From NCBI GenBank assembly GCA_022824545.1, contig JAJDZR010000145.1, positions 1 to 36,808 on the forward strand: a stretch of 36,808 nucleotides of DNA. The letters are read 5' to 3'. This stretch comes from Chloroflexota bacterium (GTDB taxonomy: Bacteria > Chloroflexota > UBA11872 > UBA12225 > JAJDUF01). A model generated the notes under the pieces. It had not been told where the DNA came from. It made no database searches and saw only the letters and a list, made by a program, of their open reading frames with translations. The stretch's first letter is position 1. Each line of letters begins with the position of its first letter. Made by a program: the position numbers and the translations under genes. Positions 8,157-15,445 of the stretch are shown one piece after another.

Positions 8157-9242
8157 ATGCCGCCAACGGCACCCATGATTAATCAACTGGAGCGGCTCCA
8201 GTCCCGCTACACGGAACTTGAGGGCCTCCTCACTGCGCCCGCAACGCTCGCCAACCCCAAGCTGCTGCGTGAATACGGTCAGGAGCAGAGCCGGCTGGAC
8301 AAGCCGGTCTCGCTGTACCGCGACCTACGTCGTCTCGACGAGGAGCTGGAAGGGGCACGGTCGGTCCTGGCCGAGTCGGACGACCCGGAGCTATCCGAGC
8401 TGGCGAGCGACGAGATCGCGGAGTTGGAAGAGCGGGTTGAGCAGTTGACGCACGACTTGCGGCTGGCCATGCTGCCGCCCGACCCTAACGACGAGCGGGC
8501 CGTCATTGTCGAGATCAGGGCCGGCACGGGTGGCGAGGAGGCGGCGCTGTTCGCTGCCGAACTCTACCGCATGTACGTCCGCTTTGCCGAGCGCCAGCGT
8601 TGGAAGGTAGACCTCGTGAGCCTCAACGAAACCGGGGTCGGCGGCCACAAAGAGGCCATCTTCCAGGTGAATGGGCGCGGTGTCTACAGCCGGTTCAAGT
8701 ACGAGAGCGGCGTGCATCGGGTGCAGCGCGTGCCGACGACGGAGGCCAGCGGGCGCATCCACACATCCACGAGCACGGTGGCCGTGCTGCCGGTCGCGGA
8801 GGAGGTCGAGGTCGAGATTGACCCCGAGGACCTCGTTTTCGAGACGTACCGCTCATCGGGTCACGGTGGTCAGAGCGTGAATACGACCGATTCGGCGGTA
8901 CGGATTACCCATCGGCCCACCGGCATGGTGGTGACCTGCCAAGACGAGCGCTCACAGTTGAAGAACCGGGTGAAGGCGCTTGCCGTACTGCGGGCGCGCC
9001 TGCTCGACCGGCAGCGGCGCCAGCAGGCGGCGGCGCGCGGCAATGCCCGCCGCTCGCAGATCGGTAGCGGCGACCGCAACGAGAAGATACGGACCTACAA
9101 CTTCCCGCAGGACCGCGTGACCGATCACCGCGTGCGTCTGACGGCGAGTAACCTACCCGGCATCCTCGACGGCGCCCTCGACGACCTCATCGCGGTGCTC
9201 GCGCAAGCGGACCAAGCCGAGCGCCTCGCCGCTGTCGGGTAG
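8157..9242 (+). CDS. prfA: Peptide chain release factor 1
   Basis: Class I release factor that reads UAA and UAG and triggers peptidyl-tRNA hydrolysis on the ribosome. The 361-residue length is normal. The catalytic GGQ loop is at 237-239 (SGHGGQSVN), and the codon-recognition tripeptide is PTT (193-195), the PxT form that defines RF1 rather than the SPF of RF2. The N-terminal coiled-coil domain and the RAGTGGEEA segment (121-129) are intact. GAGG six bases before the ATG supports the start. The methylase gene prmC, often next to prfA, is not adjacent here. Confidence 0.96.
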   Translation: MPPTAPMINQLERLQSRYTELEGLLTAPATLANPKLLREYGQEQSRLDKPVSLYRDLRRLDEELEGARSVLAESDDPELSELASDEIAELEERVEQLTHDLRLAMLPPDPNDERAVIVEIRAGTGGEEAALFAAELYRMYVRFAERQRWKVDLVSLNETGVGGHKEAIFQVNGRGVYSRFKYESGVHRVQRVPTTEASGRIHTSTSTVAVLPVAEEVEVEIDPEDLVFETYRSSGHGGQSVNTTDSAVRITHRPTGMVVTCQDERSQLKNRVKALAVLRARLLDRQRRQQAAARGNARRSQIGSGDRNEKIRTYNFPQDRVTDHRVRLTASNLPGILDGALDDLIAVLAQADQAERLAAVG

Positions 9243-9345
9243 CCATGCCTCGCATCCGGCCCCCACCCTCGCCATTCCCCGTGCCGAGGCACAGCGGAGG
9301 GCCCCCGTACCCCCGTCGGGACGGGGGCCAGAGGTGCAGGCCACC
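9243..9345. repeat. GC-rich inverted-repeat element between convergent genes
   Basis: Contains CCCCCGTC and GACGGGGG around a two-base centre (about 9311-9330), preceded by GGCCCCCACCCTCGCC. Very similar wording (GGCCCCCTCCCTCGCC, then CCCCGTCCCGACGGGG) recurs at about 10026-10062, so the small gene between is bracketed by two copies of one repeat family. It probably also ends transcription of prfA and of the facing gene. Confidence 0.55.
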
Positions 9346-9810
9346 TTACCGCAAGTCCAGGCTCTCCAGTGTCGGCCGTGGCTCGTCAAAGGCCTGGCCG
9401 GCCGCGCGCGCCGCATCTCGCCGGGCTAGCCACTCGTCAACCGCCTGCCCCAGCCGCTCGCCGGCTTCCCGGCGGCCTTCCTGGCGGCCCTCCAGCCGGG
9501 CCTGTTCGAGCCGCTGCACGCGCCAATCTTCCAGCATTCCCGTCAGGCTCATGAGTGCTCCTCCGATTTCCGCCACAAACACCGCGCCCACGGCGGATCC
9601 AACGCCCCAAGTGGCAAACTGCGGTACCAGGTCAGGGAACGGCTCCAGCGGCCATAGCCGCCAGATGCCCACTCCCATCAGGCCGATGAAGAGGATGCTA
9701 TAGAGGTTCCGCACCCGGGACGGTACACTCCAGATCGGCACCCGCTCCTTGCGGTCCGGTGCACAACGGGCGGCCCACCAGCCCCACACTCGACCCAGCA
9801 TCCGGCGCAT
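9346..9810 (-). CDS. Small membrane protein with charged C-terminus, unknown
   Basis: A 154-residue protein that I do not recognise. Two hydrophobic segments lie at about residues 37-52 and 67-91. They are followed by an Arg/Glu/Gln-rich helical stretch, including LEGRQEGRREAGERL, that is probably coiled-coil and cytoplasmic. The first 30 residues are basic. An excellent GGAAGGAGAA site just upstream fixes the start at the ATG at 9810 rather than the in-frame start 13 codons earlier. It stands alone, convergent with prfA and flanked by palindromic repeats on both sides. Confidence 0.6.
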   Translation of the reverse strand: MRRMLGRVWGWWAARCAPDRKERVPIWSVPSRVRNLYSILFIGLMGVGIWRLWPLEPFPDLVPQFATWGVGSAVGAVFVAEIGGALMSLTGMLEDWRVQRLEQARLEGRQEGRREAGERLGQAVDEWLARRDAARAAGQAFDEPRPTLESLDLR

Positions 9811-10135
9811 CCGTTCTCCTTCCGAGCCAGGCCGCGGCAGCCACACCAAGCCGACCTATCGCCGCCTGAGCGGAGAAAACGTGTAGAGATACTATACCCT
9901 AAAGCAAAGTGAGAACCTGCCCATGCGCGCCGGGAAACCACGCGGCGGGCGGCAGACTCCCCTCTCCCACGCGAAAAAGGGGCCTTGACCGGGGCAGGTA
10001 CGCCACTGTATAGGCAATCTTGCCCTGGCCCCCTCCCTCGCCCATCCCCGTCCCGACGGGGGTGGGAACTATTCGTCCTCCCCGCCGCAGCGGCTCACAG
10101 GAGGACCTTAGGGGGCCCGGGGATTAGGTCCGCCT
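9811..10135. other. 325-base gap with palindromic repeat, no gene
   Basis: The left part should hold the promoter of the small membrane protein on the minus strand; ATACTATACCC near 9890 is AT-rich and could be read as a -10 region. The right part, about 10020-10130, contains the repeat wording shared with 9243-9345, including CCCCGTC/GACGGGG. I see no coding potential or RNA gene. Confidence 0.5.
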
Positions 10136-11014
10136 CTACAGATCGCGGTGGCTGAAGACGGCAATAGCGCCGCCTAACGCCGCGACGGTGTAGAGGCCGG
10201 CCCAGATGAGCATGGCCGGGGCGGTGGGGGTGCTTGCAGCGAACGGCAGGCCCGTGCCGGCAGCCGCCGCATTCTGCATCAAGAGCAGCCAGGACGGCTG
10301 CAAGTAGAACGAGGCCGCCCGCCAGAGTACGTCGCTGGGCATCAGCAGGCTCACGACAATGCCCAAGTTGACCATGAGGTCACTCCGTAACGCCGCGCCG
10401 ATCTGCTCGATGAAACCGCCGATCCAGGCTGCACCGTAGAGCATGAAGATGACGATGCCGTTCGTGACCGTGGAGAAGAGTGCGCTCCCCAGCAGGGCAA
10501 TCGCCAGTAGCAGAGCCATCTCCAGCACAAGCAGTCCAACGGCCGGCAGTGGCAGCGGCGGCACGTAGCCCGACAGCACCCACACGACGAGCAGCAGCAG
10601 CGTGAACGTGCCGGCCATGTAGATGGTGGCAATGACCAGCAGGCCCAGCCACTTGCCGACCACGATGTCGCCGCGACGCAACGGCCGGGCGGCCACCACC
10701 TGCATCAGTCCCGACGCCACTTCACCGGCGAGCGTGCCGGCGCCCAAGAACAGCGCTGCGCCACCGGCCATGAGATTGAGGCCGTAGATGCCCAGGGTCG
10801 TCATGATCGGCGGCACCAGCATGGCGGCCTGCGGCGCCGTTTCAGTCGCCGGCCGGGCCGCCTCTTCCCGCGCAACCTCCTGAATCAAGAAGCCGAAACC
10901 GAGGCCAAAGAGCGCCACGTACAGCAGACTGAGCAGGATAATGGCCAGGAAAATGCGCCGACGCGCGGCTTCGCGGATCGTCAGCTCCGCGACGAGGATG
11001 ACGGGATGGCTCAT
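10136..11014 (-). CDS. ABC transporter permease, ABC-2 type
   Basis: A 292-residue integral membrane protein with about six hydrophobic segments and a short loop rich in Glu/Arg after the first. The layout matches ABC-2 permeases of the type that pairs with a single-domain ATPase for export. The motif GEVASGLMQVVAARPLRRGDIVVGKW, abbreviated here as SGLMQVVAARPLRRG (about 112-126), is the typical coupling-helix region of such permeases. Its ATG overlaps the TGA of the ATPase gene (ATGA), so the two are translationally coupled. The substrate is not evident from sequence. It is the last gene of the sigma-factor operon. Confidence 0.87.
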   Translation of the reverse strand: MSHPVILVAELTIREAARRRIFLAIILLSLLYVALFGLGFGFLIQEVAREEAARPATETAPQAAMLVPPIMTTLGIYGLNLMAGGAALFLGAGTLAGEVASGLMQVVAARPLRRGDIVVGKWLGLLVIATIYMAGTFTLLLLVVWVLSGYVPPLPLPAVGLLVLEMALLLAIALLGSALFSTVTNGIVIFMLYGAAWIGGFIEQIGAALRSDLMVNLGIVVSLLMPSDVLWRAASFYLQPSWLLLMQNAAAAGTGLPFAASTPTAPAMLIWAGLYTVAALGGAIAVFSHRDL

Positions 11015-12033
11015 GGCGTCGCGTCCTCCGCGTCACTGGCCGCGCCAAGCGCCCCCAGAAAGACCTCCTCCAGGGAGTGCTGCTCGGGAATCAACGCGAA
11101 CAGTTGGCGACCCTGCGCGACGACCGCCGCGGCCACCGCCGGGGCCACTTCCGGTCCCGAAGTGACTATCCGTAGCTCGCGTTCGTCCAGGCACTCGACG
11201 GCGCCCCAAGCGCGGAGGGTCGCCACCAACTCCGCGGTGGCACTGTCTACCGTGAGGCGCAGGACGTGCTCACCGGCGAGCAAGTCCGCCAGCGCGCCGG
11301 CGCGTACCACGCGGCCGTGGTTCACGATGGCTACGCGGTCACACACCAACTCGACCTCGCTCAGGAGATGCGAGTTGAGGAAGACCGTCACGCCCTCGTC
11401 ACGGAGCCTGGTGATCAGATTCCGCACGTCGCGGCGGCCGAGCGGGTCGAGTGCCGAGATTGGCTCGTCCAAGAAGACCAGTGTGGGGCGGTGGACAATG
11501 GCTTGCGCCAGTCCGACGCGCTGCTGCATCCCCTTCGAGTAAGTGCGGAGCTGTTTATCGGCCGCCGCCGTCAGCCCGACGGTGGCCAGCGCCTGGGGGA
11601 CTCGTTCGCGGCGCTCGGTGCGCGACAGCCCGGCGAGGCGGCCGTGAATATCCACAAGCTCGCTGCCGGTCAGCCAGTCGGGAAAGCGAAAGTGCTCCGG
11701 GAGGTAGCCGACGTGCCGCCGCGCCGCCCGGTCGCCAACCGGCCGATCCAGGACACGTCCGCTCCCGCTCGTCGCGGCGGCCAAGCCGAGTAGGATTTTG
11801 AGCGCCGTCGTCTTACCGGCGCCGTTCGGTCCGAGAAAGCCGAAGACCTCACCATGCGCGACGCGGAGCGTAAGGTCCTCCAGGGCAACGAAACGACCAT
11901 AGGCCTTCCGCAGCCCCTCGGTTTCGATGGCCCACTCCGACTGCTCGGTCTGCCCAGTCAAGTCAGCACCACCATAGTTCCTGGGGTTTGTGCCGACCTG
12001 ACTGGGCAGCGGCCCATCGGTAGATGCGGCCAT
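11011..12033 (-). CDS. ABC transporter ATP-binding protein
   Basis: A 340-residue ATPase that should power the permease encoded just downstream. Walker A is GPNGAGKTT (68-76), the ABC signature is the YSKGMQQR variant (165-172), and Walker B is LVFLDEP (185-191). The C-terminal 100 residues after the nucleotide-binding domain are the extension usual in CcmA/NatA-type exporter ATPases. The first 33 residues precede the conserved core and are unremarkable. The start lies five bases after the stop of the anti-sigma-position gene, so all four genes from the sigma factor onward are probably one transcript. Confidence 0.93.
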   Translation of the reverse strand: MAASTDGPLPSQVGTNPRNYGGADLTGQTEQSEWAIETEGLRKAYGRFVALEDLTLRVAHGEVFGFLGPNGAGKTTALKILLGLAAATSGSGRVLDRPVGDRAARRHVGYLPEHFRFPDWLTGSELVDIHGRLAGLSRTERRERVPQALATVGLTAAADKQLRTYSKGMQQRVGLAQAIVHRPTLVFLDEPISALDPLGRRDVRNLITRLRDEGVTVFLNSHLLSEVELVCDRVAIVNHGRVVRAGALADLLAGEHVLRLTVDSATAELVATLRAWGAVECLDERELRIVTSGPEVAPAVAAAVVAQGRQLFALIPEQHSLEEVFLGALGAASDAEDATP

Positions 12034-12038
12034 GGTTG

Positions 12039-13331
12039 CTATTGGAGGGAGGCGGCGACGGCCAGCAACTCTTGCTCACCGTAGCTCCCGCCCACACCGT
12101 ACACTATGCCGTCCCGCTGCCACAGCACGACCCCGTGTCTCGTCTGAGCATCTTGCACGATGACCCCGGGCGCCCCGGCAACCGTGACGTGCCGCGAGAC
12201 GGAAGCGTCTTGTGGTACGGGGATCGGCAACGTCTGCGTCCAGTCGTCAATCGCCCGCAGTTGGGCTACGGTGTCGGCCGGCAGGCCCGGCACGTTCAAC
12301 AGGAACGAGCGGACCTGCTCCAGTGTTGCACCGCCGGAGACAGTCACCGTCGGGCTGGGCGACTGGCCGACCACCAGCGACACTTGCCCGTCATCGTCGC
12401 CATAGACCAACAGCACGGCTGCCGATATGGTCAACTGAATGGTGGAGTCATCCAATGCTTCCGGCACGTTGACGTCGGAGTGACCCTGCTCGGCCAGATA
12501 GGCCAGCGCCTTGTCCCGATCCACGGTAAAGCTCACCGTCGAGGCCGGCGTCGTGCGGATCTGCGGGTCTGCCGACAGGTCGTCGGGCAGACGCGCGGGT
12601 TGTTGGACGGTAAAGCCGACTTGCTCCGCGGCCGCGGCCACGCTGGTTGCCTCCGTGCCACCTTCCTGCATGTCCTCGGGCACGTGTAGCGTGCCGAGCT
12701 GCTCCAGGCTGGCGAAGTTAGCCACCGGGTCCTGCGGTGCGACCGTGATGAGGGCGAACTCCTGCACCCGGAACTGCCCCAGCAGCTCCGTCGCCACGGC
12801 GCGGCCGGCCGGCATTGCCAGCACGCCGCCCAGTAGCACCGCCACGACGGCGGCCGCTGCGGCCAGCCGCCAGCGCCACTGGCCGGTCAACCACGCGAGC
12901 CAGGAACGCGGTCTCGAAACTGCCATCGGCTCTTCCCCTTTCTGCCGGCCATTGACGGCCGGCATTGGCGAGCGCGGTTGGCCACAGGCATCCGCACCGA
13001 CGGCGGCAGCGGTACCAACCGTCTCAGCAGCAAGCTCGCCATTGTGACTATGACGAGCGACGAACGCCGCCGGCGTCACCAACGGCCGGAGTCCCGCCTC
13101 GCTGTGCAGAGCCGTATTCACCGCCATGATCTGGCGGTCAAGCTCTGGATCGTCGGCCGCCTGCGCTAAGGCGTCGGCGAGAGCAGTCATGTCCCCGCGG
13201 TCGAATGCCTGGACATAGCGGCACAGCACCAACTCCCGCTGCCGCTCGCGGTGCTCGGCCGGGGCCGCACCACCGATTTCTACTGGATCGTGCGGCGCTG
13301 GCCGGTCATGCAAACCATTCGTATCTGGCAT
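12039..13331 (-). CDS. Membrane anti-sigma-like protein (DUF4367-like C-terminus)
   Basis: A 430-residue protein with one membrane segment (about 155-174), an N-terminal cytoplasmic part of about 150 residues and a large outer part. The last 60 residues (GVVLWQRDGIVYGVGGSYG, then a helix) resemble the DUF4367 domain found in proteins beside ECF sigma factors. It follows the sigma gene by two bases, so an anti-sigma role is likely from position. The zinc-binding HxxxCxxC anti-sigma motif is not present, so binding to sigma would have to use another fold. AGGAGG seven bases upstream fixes the ATG at 13331; a GTG one codon earlier overlaps the sigma stop codon. Confidence 0.72.
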   Translation of the reverse strand: MPDTNGLHDRPAPHDPVEIGGAAPAEHRERQRELVLCRYVQAFDRGDMTALADALAQAADDPELDRQIMAVNTALHSEAGLRPLVTPAAFVARHSHNGELAAETVGTAAAVGADACGQPRSPMPAVNGRQKGEEPMAVSRPRSWLAWLTGQWRWRLAAAAAVVAVLLGGVLAMPAGRAVATELLGQFRVQEFALITVAPQDPVANFASLEQLGTLHVPEDMQEGGTEATSVAAAAEQVGFTVQQPARLPDDLSADPQIRTTPASTVSFTVDRDKALAYLAEQGHSDVNVPEALDDSTIQLTISAAVLLVYGDDDGQVSLVVGQSPSPTVTVSGGATLEQVRSFLLNVPGLPADTVAQLRAIDDWTQTLPIPVPQDASVSRHVTVAGAPGVIVQDAQTRHGVVLWQRDGIVYGVGGSYGEQELLAVAASLQ

Positions 13332-13333
13332 CA

Positions 13334-14044
13334 CTAGCCCTCCTCTGCCACACCCTCCCCCACGAACCGGTCGGCCCGGTGATAGGCCGTGGCCAAGCGG
13401 CTCAACGCACGGCTCAACCGTGTGCGCGCGGCGCCGTGCGAGATGCCCAACGCCTGGGCCAACTCTCGCCCGCGCAGCCGGTAGACAAACCGCAATGTCA
13501 GCACTCGCCGGTCGGCAGCGCTCACGAGATCGAGCAGTTCCAGCAGCCCTTGCCGGTCGGTCGTTGCTAGGTCGCTGACGCGTTCCAGCAGGGTATCGGC
13601 AGCGTGCTCCGCCTCCGAGGCAGCACTGCCGGTAGTGGCGACGAGATACTGGCGCTCACGATGCTCACGCCGGCGCCGCTCCTGGAGTACCTTGATGGCA
13701 AACCCGAGCACCCAGGCGTGCGCCGAGCGCTGCGGATCATATGCCGCCGCCCGCTCCAGGACGCGCGCGATGGCCTCTTGGAGTACGTCCTCCGCGGTAG
13801 CACGGAGCGCATCATGGTTCAGCGGACGACCCTGCCGCGCGAGGAAGCGCCACACGAGCAACTCCACCGCGCGTTGCAGGCTTACAAAGTCGCGCTCGAT
13901 GCCCGCGCCCAAGACGGCACTTGGCGATGCGCCGGCGCTGTCATCGGAAAGCTCCGAGACGGCCGCCGGTACATCGCGTGCCATCTCTCGCGTCGCGCGC
14001 ATCGCCCGAAACCTCGCCAGGTCATCGCAGCCGCAACTGCCCAC
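13334..14044 (-). CDS. ECF-type RNA polymerase sigma factor
   Basis: A group 4 sigma factor. The region 2 helices include EDVLQEAIARVLE and AHAWVLGFAIKVLQERRRR, and region 4 carries the helix-turn-helix GRELAQALGISHGAARTRL. The linker between them has no extra domain. The longest frame begins at a GTG at 14044 (236 residues); an ATG at 14002 with GAGG nine bases upstream is an equally good start and would give 222 residues. On the same strand, 44 bases upstream of the GTG, the sequence has TGTAAC, which resembles ECF -35 elements and may indicate self-regulation. Target genes are unknown, but the downstream anti-sigma-like and ABC genes are obvious candidates. Confidence 0.88.
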   Translation of the reverse strand: MGSCGCDDLARFRAMRATREMARDVPAAVSELSDDSAGASPSAVLGAGIERDFVSLQRAVELLVWRFLARQGRPLNHDALRATAEDVLQEAIARVLERAAAYDPQRSAHAWVLGFAIKVLQERRRREHRERQYLVATTGSAASEAEHAADTLLERVSDLATTDRQGLLELLDLVSAADRRVLTLRFVYRLRGRELAQALGISHGAARTRLSRALSRLATAYHRADRFVGEGVAEEG

Positions 14045-14134
14045 TCACCCTGGCCTTATGAACTACTTGGCCGAGAAGTCAGGAGATGTTACAGGGGGCC
14101 GCGTAATCTCGATGGTGTGGCACCGAGACCAGGC

Positions 14135-15433
14135 CTAATCCGACAGCAGTACCCAATCCCAGCCGCGCGCTGCTCCTTGACACACATACAGCCGACTCTG
14201 CGTACCGGGGAGGAACCGGCGTGGCAGGTTGGCGACGCTCATCCGCCCGCGTTCTTCATCGCTGTCGCAGTCTGCTGCCGGCGGAGCTGCGTCGTCGGTG
14301 CTGTCAATCTGGAGATACTGTCCATCCGTTACACTCAGGCCTCGCGCGGCAACTGCTGGCACATGCATGGTGACCGCGGCATCAGCACCACTGGAAACCT
14401 CAAGGCGCGTCGCGGCAGAGCCAGTCTGATCCGGTGTGGTCAGGGTCACGCCGCCAGGATTACCTGCTGACTCTGCACCATGTAGCTCAAGGCCGGCAGC
14501 ACTGTCAGCGCTTGGCCCTCCCGTCAGAGTGAGTACCGAAAACCAGTTATCCATAGAAATGACAGGCGAGGCCAGGCCTTCCAAGGTGCTGGCATCGAAG
14601 ACGATATGCGCGTCGGAGACGGTGATCGGCACGTCTTCGTACTGATGACCAGCCCCAATAACGAGCCGTGTTGTCGCGAGGCCCCCAACATCCGTCTCCG
14701 ACCGACTCAGGGTGGCGAATCCCTGGCCACGCCAGTTCTCGGTCCAAAGGGTCAGCCGATTCTCTTTGGGACGATAGATAAACCCACCAACGCCCCCCAT
14801 ACTTTCCAATCCTTCCGGATTGGGAAAGATGCCGTCAACCCGGAATTCTAAGAACTCGTTACCACCCTGACTGCCTTGAAAAAATACTTTTTCCCAGAAG
14901 TGCGGAATACCGATGCGATCGCCGGTCGACCGGAAGGGAACATTGGTCAACTGCAAGACCGGGTCGTATGAACCGGTGCTGGCATTGTATGCATAGATGA
15001 CAAAATGCCCCCCGTCCGGGTGAATGCCGACCCGAATGCGCTCATTGCCCGGCAAGTGGATGGTGTTATGGCCGAGACCTCCGTCATCAGCGCTGCGCTG
15101 CCAACCGGAGCTAGCGGCGTTCGATTGCTGCTGCAAGCCCTGCGGACCGATGCTCCAGGTTTGGTAGCCGTCGGTGAAGGCAGTCCAATTGTCGGTCCGG
15201 CGCCAGACGAGCAAACCGCCCGTGGTGCGCTGCCGGGTCCCATCGCCTACCCACTGCTCATTCTCCAGACATTCACCGACAACATCGGGAAGGAGATCGT
15301 GTAGCAGCTTGAAACCCGCGTTGAACTCGCACGTTTGCGCCCGTGCCAACGGCAGCGGGACGCCGGCTCCGAGTAGCACAGCAAGGATGGCGGCGACTAC
15401 AACGAACATGGACATGAGTTGCAGACGGTTCAT
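14135..15433 (-). CDS. Secreted protein, unknown function
   Basis: A 432-residue protein with a clear signal peptide: basic MNR, a hydrophobic core from about 6 to 27, and a probable cleavage site after ARA near residue 32. The mature part has a Trp-rich block (LLVWRRTDNWTAFTDGYQTW, about 75-94) of a kind I recall from many exported Chloroflexota proteins. Next comes a long beta-rich region, and the C-terminal end carries LYVCQGAARGWDWVLLSD. Four or more cysteines in the mature part could form disulphides. A near-perfect AAAGGAGGT precedes the ATG. The gene starts 12 bases after the upstream glycosyltransferase stop, so the two are co-transcribed. I cannot name a function; substrate of the neighbouring glycosyltransferases is a guess. 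Confidence 0.7.
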   Translation of the reverse strand: MNRLQLMSMFVVVAAILAVLLGAGVPLPLARAQTCEFNAGFKLLHDLLPDVVGECLENEQWVGDGTRQRTTGGLLVWRRTDNWTAFTDGYQTWSIGPQGLQQQSNAASSGWQRSADDGGLGHNTIHLPGNERIRVGIHPDGGHFVIYAYNASTGSYDPVLQLTNVPFRSTGDRIGIPHFWEKVFFQGSQGGNEFLEFRVDGIFPNPEGLESMGGVGGFIYRPKENRLTLWTENWRGQGFATLSRSETDVGGLATTRLVIGAGHQYEDVPITVSDAHIVFDASTLEGLASPVISMDNWFSVLTLTGGPSADSAAGLELHGAESAGNPGGVTLTTPDQTGSAATRLEVSSGADAAVTMHVPAVAARGLSVTDGQYLQIDSTDDAAPPAADCDSDEERGRMSVANLPRRFLPGTQSRLYVCQGAARGWDWVLLSD

Positions 15434-15445
15434 CTGAGACCTCCT

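Noticed and set aside
13604..14470. Plus-strand frame across the sigma factor and secreted-protein genes
   Set aside because: It spans the 3' end of one real gene, a gap and the 5' end of another, and shows no domain.
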